NCBI GenBank assembly: GCA_964397995.1 | Contig: CAYNLG010000024.1 | Coordinates: 1-42,675, forward strand | Direction of reading: 5' to 3' | DNA from: CAYNLG01 sp964397995 | Lineage (GTDB): Bacteria; Planctomycetota; Phycisphaerae; FEN-1346 | Length of the DNA: 42,675 nt | Shown here: one piece after another, positions 33,492 to 41,155 of the stretch | Layout of the letters: each line of letters starts with the position of its first letter | Numbering within the stretch: position 1 is the stretch's first letter | Made by a program: the position numbers and the translations under genes | Notes under the pieces: model-generated | The model's input: the letters and a program-made list of their open reading frames with translations, nothing else | Told to the model about the DNA's origin: nothing | Database searches by the model: none

Positions 33492-34685
33492 ATGGCGACA
33501 GAGCGAGCAACCGGTTGTGACTGGCTGTCGACGCAAATCCCGGGCGGATGCGCGCGGATCGAGCATGGCTGCGCGCCGCCCCGCCTGCGGCCGGATGGGC
33601 CCGGGACGATCCCCGGCAACGTGTGGTATGCCTTCATGGTGGGCGTCGGGGCCACCGAGGCCGACCGAGAGATCGACCTTGTCTGGCCCGCGACAGGCCA
33701 GTGGTCCGCCAGCGAGTACGGTGACAACCGCTCCTTCGCCGAGGCGCTGGACCGGGCGGTTTTCATCGATGCCGACGATGGTCAGTGGCGGCGGATCGAG
33801 CAGGTGGCCCTGCGCGACGATGCCGCGCGAATCACCATCCCCCCGGGGCCGGCCAACCGCCGCCTGGCCGTGGGCATGCCGGTGACCGACCGCGACCTCG
33901 ATGCCCTGTTGGACTTTGCGCGGCAGGCCGAGGGCGCCCGCGTGGACCTCATCGGCCGGGCGCCGCAGGGCACGCCGCTGCATGCCATCGTGCTCGACAG
34001 ACCCGAGGATGCCGCTGGTACGTTCGTGATCGCGGCCTACCAGCACTTCAGCGAGTGGGCCGGCCACCGCATGATCGATGCCATGGTCCGCTACCTGCTG
34101 AGCGAGCCGGGCCGGCCGCTGCGACGGCAATTCCACTGGGTTTTCTATCCGTGCATCAATGCCGACGCCCTGAGCTACGGCTGGCGGGGCGATCCGCACC
34201 GGACGGCCGGGATCAACCTCAACCGCGATTGGGGGCCTTTCGAGCAGCCGCAGACGCGGGCGGTGCGCGACCACCTGCGGGCCGAGACGGCCGGCGGGGC
34301 TCCCTTGCTGCACGCGATCGATCTGCACATGGGCTGGCACAGCCGCGAAACCTGCGGGGCGGGCCTGACGGTCTTCGAAGAGGGCAAGGCCCCGCCGGCG
34401 CTGATCGACCGGCAGGCCGCCTTCGCCCACTGGCTCTACGACCGGGCCGACTACACCGACTTCGTGTGGCGGCATGGGGATCTGGATCGCCCGAACTTCA
34501 CCGCGTGGGCCGGACGGACCTTCGGCAGGCCCGGCCAGACGCTGGAAGTGTCGCGCCACCGGTGGCGGATGCGGGCCGATGGCCGCTGGGTTCCCCCGAG
34601 CGTCCGACTGGAGCAGAACCTGGGCATAGCCCTGGCCCGAAGCCTGGCGACGTTCTACCATGGCATGATCGAGGAGGCTGTATGA
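33492..34685 (+). CDS. M14-family zinc carboxypeptidase-like protein
   Basis: A 397-aa protein with no signal peptide. Residues ~1-165 form a beta-rich N-terminal domain (PGNVWYAFMVGVG), in the style of cytosolic carboxypeptidases (CCP/AGTPBP-like). The M14 catalytic domain follows with a full set of candidate residues: His185-x2-Glu188 (YQHFSEW), GINLNRDW (substrate Arg/Asn), His279 in AIDLHMGWHS, and Glu352 in TLEVSRH. It should remove C-terminal residues from peptides or related amides in the cytoplasm. It starts 11 bases after the propeller gene and its stop overlaps the next start (ATGA), tying it to the CapA-like gene. The substrate is unknown. Close CCP relatives trim polyglutamate chains, which makes the CapA pairing suggestive but unproven. 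Confidence 0.8.
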   Translation: MATERATGCDWLSTQIPGGCARIEHGCAPPRLRPDGPGTIPGNVWYAFMVGVGATEADREIDLVWPATGQWSASEYGDNRSFAEALDRAVFIDADDGQWRRIEQVALRDDAARITIPPGPANRRLAVGMPVTDRDLDALLDFARQAEGARVDLIGRAPQGTPLHAIVLDRPEDAAGTFVIAAYQHFSEWAGHRMIDAMVRYLLSEPGRPLRRQFHWVFYPCINADALSYGWRGDPHRTAGINLNRDWGPFEQPQTRAVRDHLRAETAGGAPLLHAIDLHMGWHSRETCGAGLTVFEEGKAPPALIDRQAAFAHWLYDRADYTDFVWRHGDLDRPNFTAWAGRTFGRPGQTLEVSRHRWRMRADGRWVPPSVRLEQNLGIALARSLATFYHGMIEEAV

Positions 34686-35992
34686 CAAGCCGCCCCACGC
34701 CGTTCGACCCGCCGGTCGGGCACATGCCCACGATGACCCCGCAGGGCGGCCGGCTCCGCGTCCATCTGCCCGATGCCCCGGGCACCGGCCGCTCGGTTCG
34801 CGTGGTGGTGGCGGGCGACTGGGCCGCCGTGCGGGAGTTCGCGCCCATCGCCGAGGCGGCCCCCGAGGCCCTGTACGGATCGCTGCACCCGGCCATCGCC
34901 GGGGCCGACCTCTCGGTAGTCAATCTCGAGTGTCCCCTGGGCGGCGACAGCCCGATCGTAAAGGACGGCCCCAACTTCCGTTGCGAGCCGTCGTGCGCGG
35001 CGGCCCTGGTGCGGGCGGGATTCGGCGTGGCGGCCTTGGCCAACAACCACATCTACGACCAGGGGGCGGCGGGGCTGGAGGCCACGCTCAGCGCCTGTCG
35101 CGAGGCCGGGCTGATGACCGTCGGTGCCGGGGCGGACACCGCCTCGGCGACGGCGCCGCTGTATGTGGACTGCCAAGGCGTTCGCTTGGGCCTGCTCTCG
35201 CTTTCGGAAGTCACCACGATCGATGCGCGCAGCGGAGGGGCGGCTCCCATCTTCGACGTGCACGTGCTGGACCGCTGCCGCGAGGCGCGGCGCCACTGCG
35301 ACCAGCTCCTGGTCATCGTCCACGGCGGCAAGGAGTATGCGCCGGTGCCGCCGCCCTACTGGGTCCGGCAGGTGCTGGCCGTCGCCGGGGCCGGGGCCGA
35401 TGCCGTCATCGGCCATCACCCGCACGTGCCGCAGGGCCTTACGCTTGCCCGTGCCCATGGCGGGCATACGGTCCCCGTGATGTTCAGCACGGGCAACTTT
35501 GTCTTTCCGCCGCGTGTGCCAACGGCCGTCATGTCGGCGTGGATGCGCCTCGGCTGCCTCGTCGAACTGCGCCTGGATGCGAACGGACTGACGGGGCTTG
35601 ACCTGCTGCCGTACCGCATCAAGCCGGCCCAAGGCGTACGCGGGCTGGACGACGGGCAGGTGGCCCGCTTCGCCGCCTTCATGCGGGCGCTCAGCGATCC
35701 CTTGACCGATCCGGCCGCGGTCGAGCGATGGTTCGACGACTGCTGCGACTACTTCTGGCGGCACGAATGGTTCAACCGCGTGGAAGGGCTCACCGCCAAG
35801 CTGTGTCGCGATGAGATGGACGGGCTGCGGCACGGGCGGAGCCACTTCGAGATCCTGGCCCACTCGACGCTCATCGACCGAGTGATCGCCCGGAAACTGG
35901 CCGGGACCTTTGGGGACACGCCACCCGAACGCCTCGATGCCCTGGAGCGGTGGTTCCAAGGCGAATGGCCCGTACAGGTGTTCGTTCGCTGA
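34682..35992 (+). CDS. CapA-family metallophosphatase-like protein
   Basis: A 436-aa protein of the CapA/PgsA (poly-gamma-glutamate biosynthesis) family with a calcineurin-like fold. Blocks seen: VVVAGDWAAV (first metal motif), VVNLECPLGG, VAALANNHIYDQGAAGLEAT (NNH), LLVIVHGGKEYAPVP and GADAVIGHHPHVPQG (GHHPH), then MFSTGNFVF. It normally functions with CapB/CapC to make or export polyglutamate, but neither is present. Many CapA-like proteins without them have unknown roles. No signal peptide or membrane anchor is present, unlike classical CapA, so it is probably cytoplasmic. The ATG overlaps the M14 stop by 4 bases (ATGA), indicating coupled translation with the peptidase. The C-terminal ~120 residues are helical and not diagnostic. 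Confidence 0.85.
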   Translation: MTSRPTPFDPPVGHMPTMTPQGGRLRVHLPDAPGTGRSVRVVVAGDWAAVREFAPIAEAAPEALYGSLHPAIAGADLSVVNLECPLGGDSPIVKDGPNFRCEPSCAAALVRAGFGVAALANNHIYDQGAAGLEATLSACREAGLMTVGAGADTASATAPLYVDCQGVRLGLLSLSEVTTIDARSGGAAPIFDVHVLDRCREARRHCDQLLVIVHGGKEYAPVPPPYWVRQVLAVAGAGADAVIGHHPHVPQGLTLARAHGGHTVPVMFSTGNFVFPPRVPTAVMSAWMRLGCLVELRLDANGLTGLDLLPYRIKPAQGVRGLDDGQVARFAAFMRALSDPLTDPAAVERWFDDCCDYFWRHEWFNRVEGLTAKLCRDEMDGLRHGRSHFEILAHSTLIDRVIARKLAGTFGDTPPERLDALERWFQGEWPVQVFVR

Positions 35993-36054
35993 GAGACACG
36001 AGGCGGCATCGGGTATCCCACAGGGGTGGCCGGCGACATAGGGAGCAGAAAGAC

Positions 36055-37569
36055 ATGACTTGTTGGGCCGCCTTTTGTGTAATGCTTCTTGTCATGGCAC
36101 TCGCCGCGTCTAATTGCGGCGCGGCATCGCCGGACCTCAAGGCCACCTCGGGCGGCGGCGCCCTCAAGCCCCTGGAGATCGCGGAACCGGTGTTTCCCGA
36201 TCGGACCTACAACGTTCGTGCGTTCGGTGCGACCGGCAACGGGGCGGAGCCGGACACAAAGGCGGTTCAAGCCGCGATCACGCGCTGTCATGAGGAAGGG
36301 GGCGGCAGTGTCGTCTTCCCCGAAGGCACCTATCGGGTGGCCTCGGTGCGGTTGCTGAGCAACGTCAGGCTATCCCTTCATGAAAAGGCCGTCATCACCG
36401 GCGATTCGAAGGGCTATCTGCCGCCCGAGCCGAATCCGTACAGCAAGTACCAGGACGCCGGGCATTCCCACTTCCGCAACGCCGTTCTGTTCGGCGAGGA
36501 TGTGGAGAATGTCGCCATCGAGGGCGGCACGATCAACGGCGGCGGCGCCAAGAGCGGCGCAGGCGCCGGCGGCGGGGACAAGGTGATCTCAATCCGCGTC
36601 GGCCGCAATCTCGTGTTCCGGAACATCCGGCACGAAACGGGAGCTCACTTTGTCTACCTGCTCAACGACTGCGAGAATCTCATCATGACCGGATTGACGA
36701 TTCTCAGGTCGCGTGACGGCGTCGACCTGATGAGTTGCCGCAACGTGGCGATCAGCCAGTGCCGTTTCACCGGCTTAGGGGACGACGCCATCGGGATCAA
36801 GAGCGACTACGCGCTCGGGCGCAAGATTTCCAGTTCCAACATCGCGGTCTGGGACTGCTACTTCGAAACCAACTGCAACGGGATCCAGTTCGGATCGGAA
36901 ACCGCCGGCGACTTCTCGGACGTGCGGGTGTGGAATGTCAAAGTCGGCAGGGCCGGGAAGGCGGGCATCGGCATCACCTGCAACGACGGAGGCATCATCG
37001 ACGGCGTGGATTTTCACAACATTGAGATACGGGATGCCAACATCCCGATCTTTCTTCTGGTCACCGATCGGCTGCGAACGGGAGAGCCCGGCGCCACCGT
37101 AGGCCGCATCCGCAACGTGCGCATCCGCAATGTCGTGTCGACCGAACCTATGTTGAACCATAGCCGCAATGGCCGTTCAAGGCCCATCACCCTGTCGGGC
37201 TTGCCTGAGGCCCCCCTTGAGAACATCGTCTTGGAGAACATTCGCATCACCCTTGCGGGGGAGGGCACCGCCGAGCAGGCCGACCTCGTGCCGCCCTACA
37301 CACAGAGGTATGAACCACGCCAGTTGAAGACGCGACCCGCATCCGGGCTCTTTGCCCGCCACGTCAAAGGCCTGACATTGCGCAACGTCGTTTTCAAGTA
37401 TGACAAGCCCGATTACCGCCCGCCTGTGGTCCTCTGGGACGCCCGGAACGTGGAGGTGACCGGCTTCCGCTCGCCGCTCCCCCAGGGCGTTGACATGATG
37501 CGGACGCAGAAGGTCACGGATCTGCGCATCCGTGACAGCCAGGGGTTGGCCGATACCCCGGCACAGTGA
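36055..37569 (+). CDS. Secreted GH28-like pectinolytic glycoside hydrolase
   Basis: A 504-aa protein with a signal peptide (CWAAFCVMLLVMALAASNCGAA). A right-handed parallel beta-helix follows, starting YNVRAFGATGNGAEPDTKAVQAAI, the standard opening of GH28 and pectate-lyase-superfamily proteins. Turn motifs include HFVYLLNDCENLIMTGL, DGVDLMSCRNVAI and GLGDDAIGIKSDYA, the last carrying the paired aspartates of GH28. It probably hydrolyses galacturonan- or rhamnogalacturonan-type glycosidic bonds outside the cell. AGGGAG precedes the ATG; an upstream in-frame extension is Arg-rich and not a signal. It lies 62 bases after the CapA-like gene and is followed by an esterase gene, a pairing typical for decorated pectin. 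Confidence 0.88.
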   Translation: MTCWAAFCVMLLVMALAASNCGAASPDLKATSGGGALKPLEIAEPVFPDRTYNVRAFGATGNGAEPDTKAVQAAITRCHEEGGGSVVFPEGTYRVASVRLLSNVRLSLHEKAVITGDSKGYLPPEPNPYSKYQDAGHSHFRNAVLFGEDVENVAIEGGTINGGGAKSGAGAGGGDKVISIRVGRNLVFRNIRHETGAHFVYLLNDCENLIMTGLTILRSRDGVDLMSCRNVAISQCRFTGLGDDAIGIKSDYALGRKISSSNIAVWDCYFETNCNGIQFGSETAGDFSDVRVWNVKVGRAGKAGIGITCNDGGIIDGVDFHNIEIRDANIPIFLLVTDRLRTGEPGATVGRIRNVRIRNVVSTEPMLNHSRNGRSRPITLSGLPEAPLENIVLENIRITLAGEGTAEQADLVPPYTQRYEPRQLKTRPASGLFARHVKGLTLRNVVFKYDKPDYRPPVVLWDARNVEVTGFRSPLPQGVDMMRTQKVTDLRIRDSQGLADTPAQ

Positions 37570-37652
37570 ACTTCCGGCAGACCTGCGCGGAATCGCCTGC
37601 ACAGTTCGCGGGCAGCAAGCGGAAAGGCGCGACTCGAGAAGGGAAACACGGT

Positions 37653-40025
37653 GTGAAGCGGATAGTCACGATTGCATTCCTGGCCACCTGCTGCCTGGCA
37701 GCCCCATGCTGTGCCCAGCAGAAGCCCGTGGCCGGGGGCGTTCCGGGCATCACCAAAAAGCCGACGGTGGAGCCCCTGGTCCCCCCGGCGGTGGCCAATG
37801 ACGAAGCCGGCCTGCTGGCGGCGGCCAGGGCTGCCCGCGTGGTGACGCTGGAGGGCGGATACCGGCAGGTAGACCTGGTGGTCGCGCGGGTGGCGACCTG
37901 GGAGCAGCCGCGCGATCTGACCGTGCGCCTGTTCCTGCCGCCGATCAGGAACAGAGCGAACACTTCTGAAAACAAGCCGTGGCCTCTGGTCGCCTACATC
38001 CACGGCGGCGGCTTCATCGGCGGCGGGCCCGCCATGAACCTCCAGTCCACCGGAAACGGGTTCCATCGGCCCGTTCGCGCCCTGCTGGATGAGGGCTTTG
38101 CCGTGGCCTCGCTGGGCTACCGCCTGGCCCGCGAAGCCGGCTGGCCCGCCCCCATCAGTGACGCGCTGTGCGGCCTGCGCTTTCTGGAGCAGCATGGCGG
38201 GCACTGGGGTGTGGACGCCTCCCGCGTCGGCGTTTGCGGCCACAGCGCCGGCGCCCGCATCGCCGCCCTGGTGGCGATGGTTCCCCAGGATGCCTTTCAT
38301 ACGCAGGACCTCCCGTGGAAGGGCGAGCCCGCCTCCTTCGCGGCCGTTTGGCTATGGGCGGGTTCGGCCTGGACGGCGCCCACCATCCACGAATGGACCG
38401 AGTTCGGCAAACCACGGGACTACAGCGTGATGCGACTGCACTTCGGCGAGCATCCCGCGTGGGACAATATGGCCCGCCATCGCCTTCGTCTGCGAAACGT
38501 CCTGCCGCACATCTCCAACGCCATGCCCCCCATTCATCTCCTGAGAGGCAAGTCCGACTACGGCGGCGATCACTCCGACGCTAGACGGGCCGTGGCGATA
38601 TGGGAGGCACTGGGGATCGAAGCGGAACTTTCCATCGTTCCCGGCGGACACAACAGCACCGGCCCGGCCGAGGCGACGGTGGCGTTCTTCGACCGGCATC
38701 TGCGCGAGGCGCCGTTCCAGGCGCCGCCGCGCGACCCGGCAGGCACGGCCGTCATCCTGCTGGACCAAGGCGAACCCGCCGCGGCCCTGGAGGTGCTCTC
38801 GGCCTCGCGAACGGTCAACGCCGGACGCACGCCCCCGCCCGGCGACTGGATGATCCTTCACGACGGCACGCTGCTGTGGCTGCCGGAGGTGGCTGGCTGG
38901 CCTGAGGAGGCCCGGGCGCCGGCCCACCGCGCCTGCCGGATGCTCGCCGAGGACGAGGGCCGGGCAGCAGCGGAGCTGCTCCAGCGCCGCCAGTGGTTCC
39001 GCTCGCTCGAAGTGGCAGGCAACGTCCAGCGCCTGGCCGGCGGCGATGACGCCTCGGAGGCCCTCACCGCGACCGTGCGCGGCAAGGCCCGCCACGAGGC
39101 GGAGGTCTTCAACGCGCTGGCCAGGGCCAACGCCCTGCTGCATGACGGGCAGGCCGATGGGGCGAGAGCCCTGCTGGCCGGTGTGGACGACAGGCGCGCC
39201 GCCGCGGCCGCGGCACGAGTGCAGGCGAATGCTCCGCCCGAGGCGCCCGCCTGGGCGCGGGCAACCGGCATCGACGTGTATGGCCGGTGGGCCGACGTGC
39301 GCATCGCCGACGGCGCGAAGCTGCGGATGCGATGGGTGGAGCCGGGCGCGTGGGATCTGCCCGTTCATCTGAGGTACCGCAACTCTGTCGAACACCCCTG
39401 GAAGCAGCGCGTGACGGTCGAGCATGGGTTCTGGCTGGCCGAGACACCCACCACGCACGCCCAGTGGCAGGCCCTTGACGCGAAGAATGAGCCCATGCCT
39501 GAGGCGTCCCACGCGGACACGCCTCAAACCGGGATCGACTACCTTCAGATCGTCGAATGGCTTGGCCGCCTCTCGGCCACCCACGAGGGGTTGGTCGCCC
39601 GCCTGCCGACCGAGGAGGAATGGCTCCATGCCGCCACCTGCGGGGGGCGCGAAGATACGCAGGGAGCGACTGATCTTCACGCCGTGCATGCGCTGTGCGT
39701 CGATCCAAAGGACCCCGGACCCCTGGGCGTTCATACGGTCCTGCCTGGCTTGGGCGGCTTCTACGGACTTCTCGGCGGTGTGCACGAGTGGACGGCCTCA
39801 CCCGGTCGTCACACCGCCCGCTTCAATGACGCCTCCGGCCGGTTGCGGATATTGGCCTACCCAATTGCCCGCGGCGGGGCATGGTCGAGCATGCCCCACG
39901 GCCTTGGCTTTGCGTCGCGCGCGGAGCACCGCCACGGCAACCGCCAGGGCGATCTGGGGTTCCGCCTGGCCATCGGCGGCGGACCCGACGCGGCGCAGTG
40001 GCTCTCGAACGTGGAGCGTAAGTGA
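37653..40025 (+). CDS. Secreted alpha/beta-hydrolase esterase fused to an FGE/SUMF1-like domain
   Basis: A 790-aa two-domain protein. After a signal peptide (KRIVTIAFLATCCLAAPCCA), residues ~85-350 are an alpha/beta-hydrolase: oxyanion HGGGFIGGGP, nucleophile Ser198 in CGHSAGARIA, and a late His in VPGGHNST, consistent with a carbohydrate esterase or BD-FAE-type carboxylesterase. A helical linker (about 360-530) leads to a formylglycine-generating-enzyme-like domain (about 545-780: RVTVEHGFWLAETPTTHAQW, ARLPTEEEWLHAA, GGVHEWTAS, IARGGAWSS). The cysteines used by real FGEs near the C-terminus are missing, so this part is probably a binding or structural module. The start is the GTG at 37653 after GAGAAGGGA; an earlier GTG at 37566 overlaps the GH28 stop but would bury the signal peptide. 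Confidence 0.85.
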   Translation: MKRIVTIAFLATCCLAAPCCAQQKPVAGGVPGITKKPTVEPLVPPAVANDEAGLLAAARAARVVTLEGGYRQVDLVVARVATWEQPRDLTVRLFLPPIRNRANTSENKPWPLVAYIHGGGFIGGGPAMNLQSTGNGFHRPVRALLDEGFAVASLGYRLAREAGWPAPISDALCGLRFLEQHGGHWGVDASRVGVCGHSAGARIAALVAMVPQDAFHTQDLPWKGEPASFAAVWLWAGSAWTAPTIHEWTEFGKPRDYSVMRLHFGEHPAWDNMARHRLRLRNVLPHISNAMPPIHLLRGKSDYGGDHSDARRAVAIWEALGIEAELSIVPGGHNSTGPAEATVAFFDRHLREAPFQAPPRDPAGTAVILLDQGEPAAALEVLSASRTVNAGRTPPPGDWMILHDGTLLWLPEVAGWPEEARAPAHRACRMLAEDEGRAAAELLQRRQWFRSLEVAGNVQRLAGGDDASEALTATVRGKARHEAEVFNALARANALLHDGQADGARALLAGVDDRRAAAAAARVQANAPPEAPAWARATGIDVYGRWADVRIADGAKLRMRWVEPGAWDLPVHLRYRNSVEHPWKQRVTVEHGFWLAETPTTHAQWQALDAKNEPMPEASHADTPQTGIDYLQIVEWLGRLSATHEGLVARLPTEEEWLHAATCGGREDTQGATDLHAVHALCVDPKDPGPLGVHTVLPGLGGFYGLLGGVHEWTASPGRHTARFNDASGRLRILAYPIARGGAWSSMPHGLGFASRAEHRHGNRQGDLGFRLAIGGGPDAAQWLSNVERK

Positions 40026-40221
40026 GTGACACCCCTGCTATCGCGAGCGGCAGCCAGAAGATCTCGCAAACGCGGCTCGTCGTCCGTCACGCCGTGCATC
40101 AGTGGGGTGGCGCGGACCGACACGATGACGCCCGCCTCCCTGAGGCGCGCGATGCCGCGAAGCCGGTCGCCCTCCGGGCTCCCCGCGAAGCCCCCGAAGG
40201 CCTGGGTTCCATCTTCGCCAT
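40026..40221 (-). pseudogene. Fragment resembling a radical-SAM (SPL-like) barrel
   Basis: The minus strand has AAAGGAG (40235-40229) 7 bases before ATG 40221, then MAKMEP. A one-base shift gives AFGGFAGSPEGDRLRGIARLREAGVIVSVRATPLMHGVTDDEPRLRDLLAAARDSRGVTHL, which reads like part of a radical-SAM TIM barrel near its strand-helix 5-6 (SPL-type). It stops where the esterase-FGE gene ends on the other strand. The ATG frame itself closes after 40 codons. It has promoter, SD and gene start but no body. Family assignment is tentative; that it is a fragment is clear. Confidence 0.4.
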
Positions 40222-40249
40222 GATGACACTCCTTTCCGTTCGGGCCTGT

Positions 40250-41065
40250 TCATTCTACCCAACGCAAACGAGTGTCCAAGCTATCCCTGGGGCGGGAGAG
40301 ATGCAGGCTCTGATAGGCGTATTCCGCCGCCCGGGTGACTTTCGCGCCGGCGTAGGAATGGGTGGAGATGAAGTCGACGGGCACGCCTTCGCGGTCGCAC
40401 ATCTCCAGGAAGCGAGTGATCCAGTTAATGTGGGCGGGGCAGGTCGCCGGCCCGCCGATCTGGAGGTCTGGGTTAACGTCCTTGATCGCACGGGCGGTCT
40501 CGCGGTAGAGCCGGAAGTACTCCTCCTGCCCGCCGGTCCAGAAGCCCTTGACGTCGGGCTCGTTCCAGACCTCAAACGGCCAGCGTTTCACCTCGTCAAC
40601 GCCGTAACGGGCGATCAGGTGAGAGACCAGCCCGCGGATCATCTCCCGCCACCGGCCATAGTCCGACGGCGGCGTGATGTTCCCCCTCCACCAGAAGCAG
40701 GCCTGATCGCCCGAGGCCAAATCGTCGGGCATGAACCCCAGTTCGACGAACGGGCGGATGCCCTGGGCCAGGAAACTGTCGTAGATCAGGTCGACGTAGG
40801 TGAAGTTGAGCCCCGGTCGGGCCTGGAGATCATCGGCGTGGTTCCAGTACTTCTCGCGGTACAGCCCGACCGCGTCGGACAGCAGGCCGTGCCCGCGGAT
40901 GTACGAAAACCCGATCTCCCTCTGCACCAGGGCCAAAGCGTCCTGATGCTCCTGGCGCAGCGCCAGGCCCATGTGGCCCGAGCCAACGCAATACCGCCAG
41001 TTGGACCCGAAGCGTTTCCCGCCGGCGGGAGTATCGGCAACGATGATTCTGCCTGTTACGGACAC
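40250..41065 (-). pseudogene. GH39-like glycosidase truncated before its nucleophile
   Basis: 271 codons of a GH39 beta-xylosidase/iduronidase-like TIM barrel. Features are SNWRYCVGSGHMGLALR, FSYIRGHGLL, LGFMPDDLASGD, and the acid/base site FEVWNEPDVKGFW with Glu at about residue 169, followed by FISTHSYAG. GH39 enzymes need a second catalytic Glu about 110 residues further on. Here the reading frame leaves the family after SYAG and ends LDTRLRWVE-stop, where its last codons coincide with a foreign promoter (40252-40279). The C-terminal third of the barrel and the beta-sandwich are gone, so the product is inactive. The GTG at 41065 is chosen (AAGGAG, 7-base spacing) over the GTG at 41071. It is downstream of the UroD-fold gene in one minus-strand operon. 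Confidence 0.82.
40252..40279 (-). promoter_or_regulatory. Sigma70-type promoter within the junction scrap
   Basis: On the minus strand TTGGAC (40279-40274), 16 bases, TAGAAT (40257-40252). It is followed by an SD and ATG (40221), so it is a full gene start. The same bases form the last codons of the truncated GH39 frame. Confidence 0.55.
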
Positions 41066-41084
41066 GGTCACTCTCCTTGCGGCG

Positions 41085-41131
41085 CCTGCCAGCCGGCGGC
41101 GGTCATCGCCGGGCAGTTCTCGGCTGGCAGG
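41085..41131. repeat. 11-bp inverted repeat between the UroD-fold gene and the GH39 gene
   Basis: CCTGCCAGCCG (41085-41095) and CGGCTGGCAGG (41121-41131) are perfect inverse complements around a 25-base loop. The loop contains a second stem made from CCGGCG and CGCCGG. It lies in the 90-base intergenic space of a minus-strand operon. It could be an attenuator, an mRNA stabiliser, or a protein site. Confidence 0.5.
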
Positions 41132-41155
41132 AATTGGTCGTTGCCGCGGGTTGCT

